Source: Cyanobacteria bacterium RU_5_0 (GTDB lineage Bacteria; Cyanobacteriota; Cyanobacteriia; Elainellales; Elainellaceae). From it: DNA of 33,191 nucleotides. The stretch lies in contig JAAUSF010000045.1 in assembly GCA_012033255.1 (NCBI GenBank), forward strand, positions 1 to 33,191, in the 5' to 3' direction. Below, one piece after another: positions 1 to 7,475 of the stretch. The first letter of the stretch is position 1; every line of letters starts with the position of its first letter. The notes below the pieces were generated by a model. The model saw only the letters and a program-made list of their open reading frames with translations, was not told where the DNA came from and did no database searches. A program made the position numbers and the translations under genes.

Positions 1-197
1 CAACAGAAGCGTCACTTCGAGAATGATTGCATTCAATTCCTTGAGTTCAACTGTCATCAACGGTTGAGCGAATTCTTCATGGCATCCTGTTGGGCAATGC
101 TGTGATGCCATTAGTCCAAACTAAAGTTTCTAATGAGACGCGATCGAACCCCGTAACCCGCTAAGGTAAAAACAATGGGCTATGGGAGAAATAAATA
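1..197. other. Left-edge region, no assignable gene
   Basis: No gene can be named here. The minus strand is open from base 111 to the window edge (37 codons, possible ATG at 111 or 57) and one plus frame is open from base 1 to a TGA near 114, so an edge-truncated gene could lie on either strand, but neither short peptide resembles a family I know. The part from about 115 to 197 is the upstream region of the glutathione transferase gene and carries a GGAGAA ribosome-binding site near 185-190. Confidence 0.3.
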
Positions 198-1163
198 ATG
201 GGATTGGGAGTATTGATCGAGGGCAAATGGGTATCCGAACGAGATCAAGAGGATGAAAAGGGGCGATTTGTGCGTCCCAATACTACGTTTCGCAGCACAA
301 TTACTGCCGATGGTTCTAGTGGCTTTAAAGCAGAATCTAATCTATATCATTTGTATATCTCTCTGGCTTGTCCTTGGGCACATCGTACCCTGATCATGCG
401 GCAAATCAAAGGATTGGCAGATGCCATCTCAGTGTCGATCGTTGAGCCGGTGATCGAAGAGCAAGGTTGGGAATTCTCTAATGCGCCAGGGTGTATTCCC
501 GATTTTGTCAACAATGCCCATTATCTCTGGGAAATCTATGTTCAAGCCGATCGCCACTATAGCGGACGAGTCACCGTTCCAGTGTTGTGGGACACACAAA
601 CCAAAACGATCGTCAACAACGAATCTCGTGAAATCATTCGGATGTTTGACACAGAATTTGGGTCGATCGCCAGGAACAAGATTGACCTCTATCCCACCGA
701 GTTGCGATCGAATATTGACCAGACGATCGATGCGATTTATCAGCCTATTAATAATGGCGTTTATCGAGCCGGATTTGCAACTAGTCAATCGGCTTATGAA
801 GAAGGAGTAACGGATCTTTTTGAGGCATTAAATCACTGGGAAAAAGTTCTGGGATCTCAACGCTATCTTTGTGGCGATCGTCTCACGGAAGCCGACATTT
901 ACCTATTTACAACACTTTTGCGCTTCGATGCGGTTTACTATGTCCACTTCAAATGCAATTTACAGCGAATAGTCGATTATCCGAACCTTTGGGGCTATCT
1001 GCGAGATATCTACCAATATCCAGGCGTTAAAGAAACCTGCAACCTCGATCACATCAAACAGCACTACTACAAAAGCCATCCCAAAGTAAACCCGACTCGA
1101 CTTGTGCCCAAAGGTCCCATTATTGACTTTGAAGGAGAGCATGGACGCGATCGACAGCATTGA
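198..1163 (+). CDS. Xi-class glutathione S-transferase (glutathionyl-hydroquinone reductase, YqjG/ECM4 type)
   Basis: A 321-residue cytosolic glutathione transferase of the Xi class, which typically reduces glutathionyl-hydroquinones to hydroquinones using a second glutathione. The thioredoxin-like N-terminal half carries the class signature ACPWAHRT, with the catalytic cysteine at residue 58, in place of the Tyr or Ser of ordinary transferases. The C-terminal helical half contains the expected LFEALNHWEKVLG and LCGDRLTEADIYLF segments. Length is normal for the family. The ATG at 198 follows GGAGAA at a good distance. It stands alone, convergent with cruG. Family assignment is firm; the natural quinone substrate cannot be read from sequence. 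Confidence 0.9.
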   Translation: MGLGVLIEGKWVSERDQEDEKGRFVRPNTTFRSTITADGSSGFKAESNLYHLYISLACPWAHRTLIMRQIKGLADAISVSIVEPVIEEQGWEFSNAPGCIPDFVNNAHYLWEIYVQADRHYSGRVTVPVLWDTQTKTIVNNESREIIRMFDTEFGSIARNKIDLYPTELRSNIDQTIDAIYQPINNGVYRAGFATSQSAYEEGVTDLFEALNHWEKVLGSQRYLCGDRLTEADIYLFTTLLRFDAVYYVHFKCNLQRIVDYPNLWGYLRDIYQYPGVKETCNLDHIKQHYYKSHPKVNPTRLVPKGPIIDFEGEHGRDRQH

Positions 1164-1176
1164 TACTGTTTATCCT

Positions 1177-2385
1177 TTATCCTGATTTATCCTGATCTAA
1201 ATAGCTTCGTCCGCGCCATTGGGTAGGGACGTGGAGGGCGGAGAGGAGGATGCGGGAGGCGGCGAGGGGATCGGTGAGGGAAGAGAGCCAGAATGTCCAG
1301 GAGGCGTTGGCTTGGGAGAAGTCGTAGGAGGGAGCGATCGCCCACAGTAAAGCGATGCGGATGCCGACTAGGATGACATTCACACCAAATGCGAGCAGAA
1401 CGGGTAAGGTGGTATAGCCCAGGTTAATGGCGATGAAAAGCCCGATCGCGGCGATCAGGGGAATGCCTTGAACGGTGAGAAGAAATGCAACATCGCCCCA
1501 GGTTTGAGCAACGGAGGAGGCATCTTTAAGGTCGAGCGATCGTCCCCATTCGCGCCAGGTTTCGAGTGCGCCTTCATACATTCGCACTTTCAAGAGATTG
1601 GAGCCGTCGAGAAAGCCCACGGTTGCGCCTTGTGCGGCGGCGCTCCGGGCAAGGGTGACATCATCGCAGAAGGAATTTCGGGCGCTGGTATAGCCATTGA
1701 GGTGAATCAGGAGCGATCGCCGACACAAAAAACATTGTCCGTTTGCCATGACTCGTTCTGCGCTATCTGTTGCTCCTCCAGCCGCACCAAACCGATACAC
1801 GAGTGTGATCAATAGGGAAGGCTGTAACCAGAATTCTCCCAAATCTTTCAAAATGAACTGGGGAGCCAGGGAAATCAAATCATACCCTTCTTGCTGAGCA
1901 GTTTTGATCAGGCTGGCGATGAGTCCGGGTTGCGGATGTGTATCGGCATCGATCCCTAAGATCCACTCGCTGTTTTCAGAGCTATGCAGAAATCCGGTAT
2001 GCAGTGCCCAAGGACGACCCACCCAACTTGACGGCAACGGATCATCAGTAATCAAACGAAATCGAGGATCACGGGATTGCGCCGCTTTCACTAGATCAAC
2101 AGTGCCATCTTGGGAATGGCTATCGACCACGATAACCTCTCGGAGTTCATAGCTTTGGCGGGTCAGTCCTTCCAGGCACGGCGCGAGGCGATCGACTTCA
2201 TTTAATGTCGGCACAATCACACTGACTTTGCCAATTAAGTCTAGAGTCGTGGACTGAGGCTGCAAGGGTGGATAACGACGGTTCGCTTTGAGCAAGCGCG
2301 ATAGCAAGATCGCCACAGCAGGCAACTGCATCAACAATAGCAGCAGCGCCAATGCTCCGAGCCATCCATCAACATTCATTCGCAC
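1177..2385 (-). CDS. cruG: CruG-like carotenoid 2'-O-glycosyltransferase (GT2 family)
   Basis: A 402-residue family 2 glycosyltransferase. An N-terminal membrane helix (about 8-30) precedes the catalytic domain, which shows the nucleotide-binding start VSVIVPTLNEVDRL, the VVDSHSQDGT segment and the metal-binding IDADTHP motif. Two or more hydrophobic helices follow near 300-350. In cyanobacteria this family attaches the sugar (often fucose, rhamnose or another hexose) to the 2'-hydroxyl of myxol-type carotenoids. The gene lies 42 bp downstream of cruF on the same strand, the known pairing, which is the main reason for choosing cruG among GT2 proteins. Start is GTG at 2385, with GGAG about 10 nt upstream; an ATG two codons in (2379) is an alternative. 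Confidence 0.85.
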   Translation of the reverse strand: MRMNVDGWLGALALLLLLMQLPAVAILLSRLLKANRRYPPLQPQSTTLDLIGKVSVIVPTLNEVDRLAPCLEGLTRQSYELREVIVVDSHSQDGTVDLVKAAQSRDPRFRLITDDPLPSSWVGRPWALHTGFLHSSENSEWILGIDADTHPQPGLIASLIKTAQQEGYDLISLAPQFILKDLGEFWLQPSLLITLVYRFGAAGGATDSAERVMANGQCFLCRRSLLIHLNGYTSARNSFCDDVTLARSAAAQGATVGFLDGSNLLKVRMYEGALETWREWGRSLDLKDASSVAQTWGDVAFLLTVQGIPLIAAIGLFIAINLGYTTLPVLLAFGVNVILVGIRIALLWAIAPSYDFSQANASWTFWLSSLTDPLAASRILLSALHVPTQWRGRSYLDQDKSG

Positions 2386-2427
2386 TATGTTATTACTCCG
2401 TTCCAGATTGGCTCAGCTGACCAGAAA

Positions 2428-3372
2428 CTATTTGCTAGTCACTATAACCGGAGCCGTCTGAGTATTGACGCTTTTCCCTTCTTCCGTTGTCAAAAAAGAG
2501 CTTGAGGAGTGTAGAGATGGCTCGACGGAGTGAGCGTGAGCTAATTTCCAGCAAAGAACGGCAGGTGCAACGCCCAGCAGCAACCCTAGCAGGGGCGGAA
2601 TCCAAAAGCCTGCCGCCACACTCATTATCGTCGCGAAGACAAAGTTACTGAGGTAGACAACTAGAGGGAGCGCTAGTTGCGAAGGGTGGAGGACGATCGA
2701 CTGCTTCCGCCAAAACAGAGCGGCGACTGTCATGAAGACCATGCCCGTTCCCATCCAACCTGCGAAGTTTTGATAGGGCATTCCAAAGAACGCGCCCGGT
2801 TGATGCCAATACCAGAATGGGAGAGCGGTTTGGCTCATTGCCGGATCGAGGACAAAATCCCAGGAGGTCAGTAGCAATGCGCCTAAAGTAATGGCGACCC
2901 CGTGCCAAAGCCAGCCCAACATTCGGGAAGCATTCACGGCGGCTAATCCAGCCCGTGCTAGCAAGTAAGAGGAGAATCCTAAATAAAACCAGGAGAGGGG
3001 AATTGTGAAGGGTACCAAGTCGGCGATTTTGTAGCCTAGACCACTGAGGTAGCTATAGTGACCAAAAGGAAACCCAGTACTGGTGCCCAACAGTTCGCTG
3101 CTGAGGGAGATGCCAATGGCGGGTACCATGAAAGTGAGCCAGTTGCGGAATCCAAGGGTGCGATAGGCATGAATAGCAACAGCGATCGTCCCCAACAAAA
3201 TGTAAATTACGCCACCCCCTGCCATACTCCAGCGATATAGAGTTTGTCCAGCAGGAACAATCGACAAAAACTCAGGATGTGGCATTACCAACAAAATGCC
3301 TGCTAACCCGAATGCCATTGCTACCAGATGTCCGATTAGGCAGAAGCGTTCAATATTGACGAGTTGCTTCAT
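2428..3372 (-). CDS. cruF: CruF-like gamma-carotene 1'-hydroxylase
   Basis: A 314-residue integral membrane protein with about seven hydrophobic segments, of the carotenoid hydratase family (DUF422; CruF and related bisanhydrobacterioruberin hydratases). Conserved features include the SSELLGTSTGFPFGHYSY stretch, the LSWFYLGFSSYLL helix, the WDFVLDPAMS segment and WYWHQPGAFFGMPYQNFAGW. The family adds water across the psi end of gamma-carotene to give the 1'-hydroxyl needed for myxol synthesis. It is followed by cruG, so the pair probably forms an operon for myxol glycoside, a membrane carotenoid. The ATG at 3372 is preferred over the GTG immediately before it because GGGGA lies about 7 nt upstream. 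The polar C-terminal tail (last 40 residues) looks disordered. Confidence 0.9.
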   Translation of the reverse strand: MKQLVNIERFCLIGHLVAMAFGLAGILLVMPHPEFLSIVPAGQTLYRWSMAGGGVIYILLGTIAVAIHAYRTLGFRNWLTFMVPAIGISLSSELLGTSTGFPFGHYSYLSGLGYKIADLVPFTIPLSWFYLGFSSYLLARAGLAAVNASRMLGWLWHGVAITLGALLLTSWDFVLDPAMSQTALPFWYWHQPGAFFGMPYQNFAGWMGTGMVFMTVAALFWRKQSIVLHPSQLALPLVVYLSNFVFATIMSVAAGFWIPPLLGLLLGVAPAVLCWKLAHAHSVEPSLHSSSSFLTTEEGKSVNTQTAPVIVTSK

Positions 3373-3460
3373 CACAGATTCCCCAGAACCAAAACCTACA
3401 GAGCCAGAACCAAAGTTAGAAAGTAGGATATGCAGTCATTTAGAAAAAATAATCTGTGAT
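3371..3460. promoter_or_regulatory. Repeats in the cruF / CofE-like divergent promoter region
   Basis: Two direct copies of CCAGAACCAAA lie at 3383-3393 and 3404-3414, 21 bp apart, about two helical turns. They are enclosed by a perfect 10-bp inverted repeat, ATCACAGATT at 3371-3380 and AATCTGTGAT at 3451-3460. The left inverted-repeat arm overlaps the cruF start codon. The arrangement could be a regulator binding site for the divergent genes; no regulator is identified. Confidence 0.35.
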
Positions 3461-3478
3461 TAGAGTACTGCAAAATCA

Positions 3479-3500
3479 TAAGATTTGTAAATAAATCTTA
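3479..3500. promoter_or_regulatory. Perfect 8-bp inverted repeat upstream of the CofE-like gene
   Basis: TAAGATTT and AAATCTTA form a perfect inverted repeat separated by 6 bp, ending 14 bp before the ATG at 3515. It is AT-rich and could be an operator or a small leader hairpin. It occupies the position where a Shine-Dalgarno sequence and promoter end would be expected. Confidence 0.3.
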
Positions 3501-3514
3501 AGCAATATGCTGGA

Positions 3515-4789
3515 ATGTTCTCAACAACACAATTGAATTTTTTCGGCTCAAGTGTGACACAGTTCTATAGACTGGCTAGTGAAACCATCATCTTCGAGGA
3601 TATTGGCAGGCTTGTGACGATCGCACTCATCACCGCTATTGTTCTGGGAATCTTTATCCTCCTTGTTGGGCTGGCTCTGCTGGCAGTCGAGGTGCAGTTT
3701 CGTCGGCGTCCTGGGAATGATTTGGAACTGACGGCTGGCGAGTGGGAATTGAAGGTTTATGATCCCGATCGCTACCTCCTTGTGGGAGATCTAGAACTGA
3801 TCAACCACACCAAGCGGTTTGAAGTTATGGTACCTGAGCTTTGGGCAGAGGTTACGGTTTTGTCTAAAGCTAGTTTAGAGGGGATCGTGACCCAAGTTCA
3901 GGTTATCCCTCGCCATCCCGATGCATCCGCCCGACCGGACGGCTATTGGTTTGGCTATATTGTCAAACGCAAGCCAACTCGTCTGGAGATCGCGATCGAG
4001 ATTCAAGGGAAAGATGTATCACCTGTACAATCGGCATGGGTTCGGGTTCATTATGTCACTTATGGTCCTCAAGGACGGGTGCCCAAAGTCCGTCATGTGG
4101 TGGTGCCATTACAGTTCCCGACACCGGAAGATTCCCAACGCTGGCGACCCGCCGTGAATGCCGATGTATTGCCGATCAAGACACACTTACTGACGCATTT
4201 GGATAATCCGGTGGAAGTGGTGAAGCGATATGTTCTGCCTCATGCTCAGCCCGGAGATGTAGTTACGATCGGGGAAACTCCGGTGGCGCTGATGCAAGGT
4301 CGTTTTCGCCATCCCACAGATGTGCAACCTAGATGGTTAGCGAAACGGCTCTGCTACTATTTCATGCCGACTTCTAGTCTGGCGACAGCGTGTGGAATGC
4401 AAACTCTAGTAGATATTGTCGGAGCATGGCGAGTGTTGGGAGCCTTTTTGGGAGGGGCGATCGCCAAAAAGATTCTTAATAAACCTGGCGTCTTCTATCA
4501 ACTAGCTGGCGAACAGGCACGGCTGATTGATGATGTAACCGGAACGCTGCCGCCGTATGACCAATTTATTGTGTTAGGTCCGGAAAACCCGCAGCAATTG
4601 GTGGATCAGATCCAGGAAGAAACTGGACTCGCCGCCGCCATTGTAGACGCGAACGACCTGAAAGCGGTTAAGATATTGGCAGCAACCCCTGATGTTTCCT
4701 TAGAATTTTTAGAACAGGCTTTAATTAGCAACCCGGCGGGGAATGCTGATGAGCAAACACCACTCGTCTTAATTCGTCCCCCGGCATAA
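3515..4789 (+). CDS. Membrane-anchored CofE-like (F420-0:gamma-glutamyl ligase-like) protein
   Basis: A 424-residue protein. Residues about 30-62 form a strong membrane helix after a short N-terminus. Residues 65-210 form a beta-rich region I do not recognise (contains ELINHTKRFEVMVPELWAEV). From about 215 onward it resembles the CofE family: THLLTHLDNPVEVVKRYVLP, then PGDVVTIGETPVALMQGR, and near the end AAAIVDANDLKAVKIL. CofE adds glutamate to coenzyme F420-0, but cyanobacterial members of this longer type have no proven role, and nothing else nearby belongs to F420 synthesis. The next gene, a GNAT protein, starts 23 bp downstream, so the two are probably cotranscribed. The ATG at 3515 has no strong Shine-Dalgarno. 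Assignment is from remembered family features and is moderate. Confidence 0.6.
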   Translation: MFSTTQLNFFGSSVTQFYRLASETIIFEDIGRLVTIALITAIVLGIFILLVGLALLAVEVQFRRRPGNDLELTAGEWELKVYDPDRYLLVGDLELINHTKRFEVMVPELWAEVTVLSKASLEGIVTQVQVIPRHPDASARPDGYWFGYIVKRKPTRLEIAIEIQGKDVSPVQSAWVRVHYVTYGPQGRVPKVRHVVVPLQFPTPEDSQRWRPAVNADVLPIKTHLLTHLDNPVEVVKRYVLPHAQPGDVVTIGETPVALMQGRFRHPTDVQPRWLAKRLCYYFMPTSSLATACGMQTLVDIVGAWRVLGAFLGGAIAKKILNKPGVFYQLAGEQARLIDDVTGTLPPYDQFIVLGPENPQQLVDQIQEETGLAAAIVDANDLKAVKILAATPDVSLEFLEQALISNPAGNADEQTPLVLIRPPA

Positions 4790-4811
4790 CCTAACCTACC
4801 TCTCTGTATCT

Positions 4812-6080
4812 ATGACCTCAGCCCCTCCTCAGACCACGACTATTACTATTCGTCCCTTTCAGTATCGTGATCTGGACGCGATCGCTCGTTTGACTGCGGA
4901 GACGTGCGTAGAGGAAAGCAATCACTTGACTGAGTTAGGGAAACAGTTGCTACAACTCCGACGCTGGTATGGCGCGTTGAAGTGTTTAAGTTTGTTCCCT
5001 AATCCGTTGCAGCATTTTTTCAGTACCTATGTGGCGGAGCAAGCCAGTCGGCTCTGTGGGATGATTCAGGTTTCACCGTTCAACCGGACACGGAGTACTT
5101 GGCGAGTCGATCGCGTGATGGTCGGTCAACTGTTGGCAGATAGTGGCAACCAGACGCTAGCTATGGATGTTGGCTCCCAACTGCTGCGCTACTGTTTTCA
5201 AGCCATCTGGGAAGCCCGCACCTGGCTGATCGAAGTCAATGTCAACGATAAGGAAACGCTTGCCCTCTATCGCCAGAATGGATTTCAAACGCTGGCAACT
5301 TTGACCTATTGGTCGATCGCCCCTGAACAACTGCAAGTGCTCAGTGAACGAGAACCCGATCTGCCCAATCTGCTGCCCATTAGCAATGCGGATGCCAGTT
5401 TGCTACATCAACTCGATACGGTTTCGATGCCGCCGATCGTCCGGCAAGTGTTCGATCGACATGTCATTGACTTCAAGACAGGTTTGGTGAGAGCCGTGTT
5501 CAGCACTCTGAAGCATTGGGTTAAGCACACCGAAACAGCCAGTGGTTATGTGTTTGAACCGCAACGGAAGGCGGCGATCGGCTACTTTCAAATTGAATTA
5601 TGTCGAGACGGCAGCCAGCCTCATACCGCCCAGTTGACCGTTCATCCCGCTTACACTTGGCTCTACCCTGAACTGCTGGCTCAAATGGCGCGAGTGGCAA
5701 AAGACCTACCGCCGCAGTCGCTTCATCTTGTCTCGGCTGATTATCAACCTGAACGCGAAGAATATCTAGAGCAAATTGGTGCATTCCGAATCGAGCATAC
5801 GCTGATGATGTCTCGCTCTGTTTGGCACAAAATACGAGAATCCAGATTTGCGCTAGAAGGGCTACAACTGTCTGAAGTTCTGCAAAGCTTTCAGCCTGCT
5901 CGTAAACCTGTTCCAGGTCGCTTCTCCTTGCTCAACTCGCTTCGGCCTCTATCTCGTCATCCCGCCTCTGCTGACTCTTCCAACGCCTCCTCTAAGCTAG
6001 ACGGCTCGGTTCACACTCGTCTGGATAATGGCAATGGAGCAGGAAAAGTGACACCGCCCGATTTATCTGAGGATGCCTAG
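4812..6080 (+). CDS. GNAT-family N-acetyltransferase, two-lobed
   Basis: A 422-residue protein. The first 170 residues form a GNAT fold: TITIRPFQYRDLDAIARL at the N-terminus, VDRVMVGQ in the central strands, and WLIEVNVNDKETLALYRQNGFQTL, the acetyl-CoA-binding end with the typical LYRQNGF. Residues 175-350 look like a degenerate second lobe, with YFQIELCRDG and HTAQLTVHPAY strands and EEYLEQIGAF. The last 70 residues are Ser/Pro/Asn-rich and probably disordered. The acyl acceptor is unknown. It lies just after the CofE-like gene and before ruvX. Cyanobacterial genomes carry GNAT proteins of this size; specific function is not inferable. Confidence 0.75.
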   Translation: MTSAPPQTTTITIRPFQYRDLDAIARLTAETCVEESNHLTELGKQLLQLRRWYGALKCLSLFPNPLQHFFSTYVAEQASRLCGMIQVSPFNRTRSTWRVDRVMVGQLLADSGNQTLAMDVGSQLLRYCFQAIWEARTWLIEVNVNDKETLALYRQNGFQTLATLTYWSIAPEQLQVLSEREPDLPNLLPISNADASLLHQLDTVSMPPIVRQVFDRHVIDFKTGLVRAVFSTLKHWVKHTETASGYVFEPQRKAAIGYFQIELCRDGSQPHTAQLTVHPAYTWLYPELLAQMARVAKDLPPQSLHLVSADYQPEREEYLEQIGAFRIEHTLMMSRSVWHKIRESRFALEGLQLSEVLQSFQPARKPVPGRFSLLNSLRPLSRHPASADSSNASSKLDGSVHTRLDNGNGAGKVTPPDLSEDA

Positions 6081-6089
6081 CGTCGTTAT

Positions 6090-6110
6090 GTAGACAATAC
6101 CCGCCCTACA
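6090..6110. repeat. Short dispersed-repeat-like intergenic motif
   Basis: GTAGACAATACCCGCCCTAC, bounded by GTAG/CTAC ends, lies between the GNAT gene and ruvX. It resembles the GTAGGGCGGGTATTG-type repeat familiar from cyanobacterial intergenic regions. A related fragment (GGATAATACCCGC) appears near 23480. Recognition is from general familiarity; copy number was not measured. Confidence 0.3.
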
Positions 6111-6139
6111 ATGGATTTGTGGTGATTTGCAACAGATTC

Positions 6140-6598
6140 ATGGTGAATCCTTCGTTCGATCGAATCTCAGCATTGGGTTTGGATATTGGTAGCAAGCGGA
6201 TTGGCGTTGCAGGCTGTGATGGCACCGGGTTGATTGCAACCGGATTGACAACCATTGAACGCCAATCATTTGAGCATGACGTAGCCCAGATTCGCGACCT
6301 GGTAGACGAACGCCAAGTCAGAATTTTGGTGGTTGGCTTACCCTATACTATGAGCGGCACACTTGGTTTTCAGGCAAAACAAGTGCAGAAATTTACTCGT
6401 CGTCTCAGTCACGCCTTACAACTGCCGATAGAATACGTGGATGAACGCCTCACCTCGTTTCAGGCGGAACAACTCCTTCATGCTGAACGTCTAGCCCCTT
6501 CACGTCACAAAGCCTTAATTGATCGCAAAGCCGCCGCTATTATTTTGCAACAGTGGCTTGATGAAAAACGGAATGCCCGTTCACAAATTAAAAGTTAA
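6140..6598 (+). CDS. ruvX: Pre-16S rRNA nuclease / putative Holliday junction resolvase YqgF (RuvX)
   Basis: A 152-residue RNase H-fold nuclease. LGLDIGSKRIGVA gives the first catalytic aspartate (residue 15), LVVGLPYTMSG and YVDERLTSFQAE carry the conserved central motifs with the acidic residue, and HKALIDRKAAAIILQQWLD carries the final Asp and helix. The family processes the 5' end of 16S rRNA and has been proposed as a Holliday junction resolvase. The ATG at 6140 is chosen because it starts right before the conserved fold; an upstream in-frame GTG at 6119 would only add seven poorly conserved residues. The last residues (SQIKS) fall in an A/T-rich intergenic repeat that reaches into the 3' end. 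It heads a cyanobacterial run with DUF3727, mltG, yqeG and proB. Confidence 0.92.
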   Translation: MVNPSFDRISALGLDIGSKRIGVAGCDGTGLIATGLTTIERQSFEHDVAQIRDLVDERQVRILVVGLPYTMSGTLGFQAKQVQKFTRRLSHALQLPIEYVDERLTSFQAEQLLHAERLAPSRHKALIDRKAAAIILQQWLDEKRNARSQIKS

Positions 6599-6660
6599 AA
6601 ATTAAGAATGATAGCGAGTCTGAGTTGCCAATTTTGAATTTTGAATTTTTAATTTCTTAA
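6585..6660. repeat. A/T-rich foldback repeat overlapping the end of ruvX
   Basis: The left arm (AAATTAAAAGTTAAAAATTAAG, read in two parts across 6586-6607) is imperfectly complementary to the right arm ending TTTTTAATTTCTTAA at 6660. The right arm contains the tandem TTTTGAATTTTGAATTTTT pattern common in cyanobacterial spacers. The ruvX stop codon (6596-6598) lies inside the left arm. The transcript could fold into a long weak hairpin. Confidence 0.5.
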
Positions 6661-6753
6661 GTGCGGGATACTTGGGAAGTAGATGGGCAGTACAGGAAAA
6701 CCCGCCCTTTGCCACGATTGGAATTAAATTGTATGAATAGGAGAAACCTGGGA

Positions 6754-7353
6754 ATGGATGAAGCAAAAATGGCAGGCGATGCGCCAACGGTAAGCCTAAT
6801 CGACGAGGAAGGGCGATCGCTCCTTTGCTACGTCGAACGTTCCCTTAAGGTGGAAAACAACGAATATGTGCTGCTGCTTCCGGTCGATGCGCCGATCGAA
6901 ATCTTCGCGTGGGCGGCTGACGAAGATGATGAGGAAGACGAAATGTTGATGGATATTGATGAAGAAGAGCTAGAGGAAGTCTTCTCCACCGCCAGAGCCG
7001 TCTTAGCAGAACAAGATCTTATCCTGCATCACACGGCCCTTACCCTCACCGCAAGTGGTGAAATTCCTGAATTTGAAGAAGACGATATTATCTCCCTGGA
7101 TGTGGAAGGGGGGGAAGGGCAACTTAATCTAGAACAGTTCCAAGAGTTAGCCTCCTTCTTCTATGAAGACCAGGAATATGTGATTTGTACTCCTCTTGAT
7201 CCCCTCTTATTTTTTGCCCGTCTAAATGCGAAACAACAACCCGAACTCCTCTCACCAGAAGAGTTTCAAAGTTTGTTAGAGTTAGAAGAATTTCGAGAAA
7301 TTCAGGCGGAACTAGAGAAACAATCTGAGCTATTGGATGAAGAGATGGAATAA
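6754..7353 (+). CDS. DUF3727 / DUF1292-like cyanobacterial conserved protein
   Basis: A 199-residue, very acidic soluble protein. The first half (residues 10-85) matches the DUF1292-like pattern: VSLIDEEGRSLLCYVERSLKVENNEYVLLLPVDAPIEIFAW followed by an acidic loop (DEDDEEDE). The second half is the cyanobacterial DUF3727 region, with EEDQEYVICTPLDPLLFFAR-like strands (here FYEDQEYVICTPLDPLLFFA). No catalytic residues are evident. The ATG at 6754 is preferred to an upstream in-frame GTG at 6661 because TAGGAG sits 10 nt before it and the extra N-terminus overlaps repeat sequence. Position between ruvX and mltG is conserved in cyanobacteria in my memory of these genomes; function is unknown. 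Confidence 0.85.
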   Translation: MDEAKMAGDAPTVSLIDEEGRSLLCYVERSLKVENNEYVLLLPVDAPIEIFAWAADEDDEEDEMLMDIDEEELEEVFSTARAVLAEQDLILHHTALTLTASGEIPEFEEDDIISLDVEGGEGQLNLEQFQELASFFYEDQEYVICTPLDPLLFFARLNAKQQPELLSPEEFQSLLELEEFREIQAELEKQSELLDEEME

Positions 7354-7420
7354 TGGCAGGTGACGGAGAGCCGGGATCGGGGATCGAGACTTAGAATCAG
7401 GGAAACTCCTGCACAACTCT

Positions 7421-7460
7421 ATTCCCTGTTCCTATTCCCTGTTCCTATTCCCTATTCCCT
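7421..7460. repeat. Tandem ATTCCCTGTTCCT repeat
   Basis: Two perfect 13-bp units (ATTCCCTGTTCCT, 7421-7433 and 7434-7446) are followed by two ATTCCCT heptamers (7447-7460). This is the short tandem repeat type scattered through cyanobacterial spacers; a related set lies at 27558-27761. It sits 15 bp before the mltG start. Confidence 0.75.
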
Positions 7461-7475
7461 AGCCCCCAACTAAAC

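Noticed and set aside
3515..4789. Evidence for a coenzyme F420 synthesis locus
   Set aside because: Only one CofE-like gene is present, with an atypical architecture and no other F420 gene nearby.
6661..6753. Upstream GTG start for the DUF3727 protein
   Set aside because: No ribosome-binding site; the ATG at 6754 has TAGGAG 10 nt upstream and begins just before the conserved domain.
7421..7460. Possible CRISPR-like array in short tandem repeats
   Set aside because: Units are 13 and 7 bp with no spacers; also true of 27558-27761 and 30964-31060. These are short tandem repeats. No cas genes are present.
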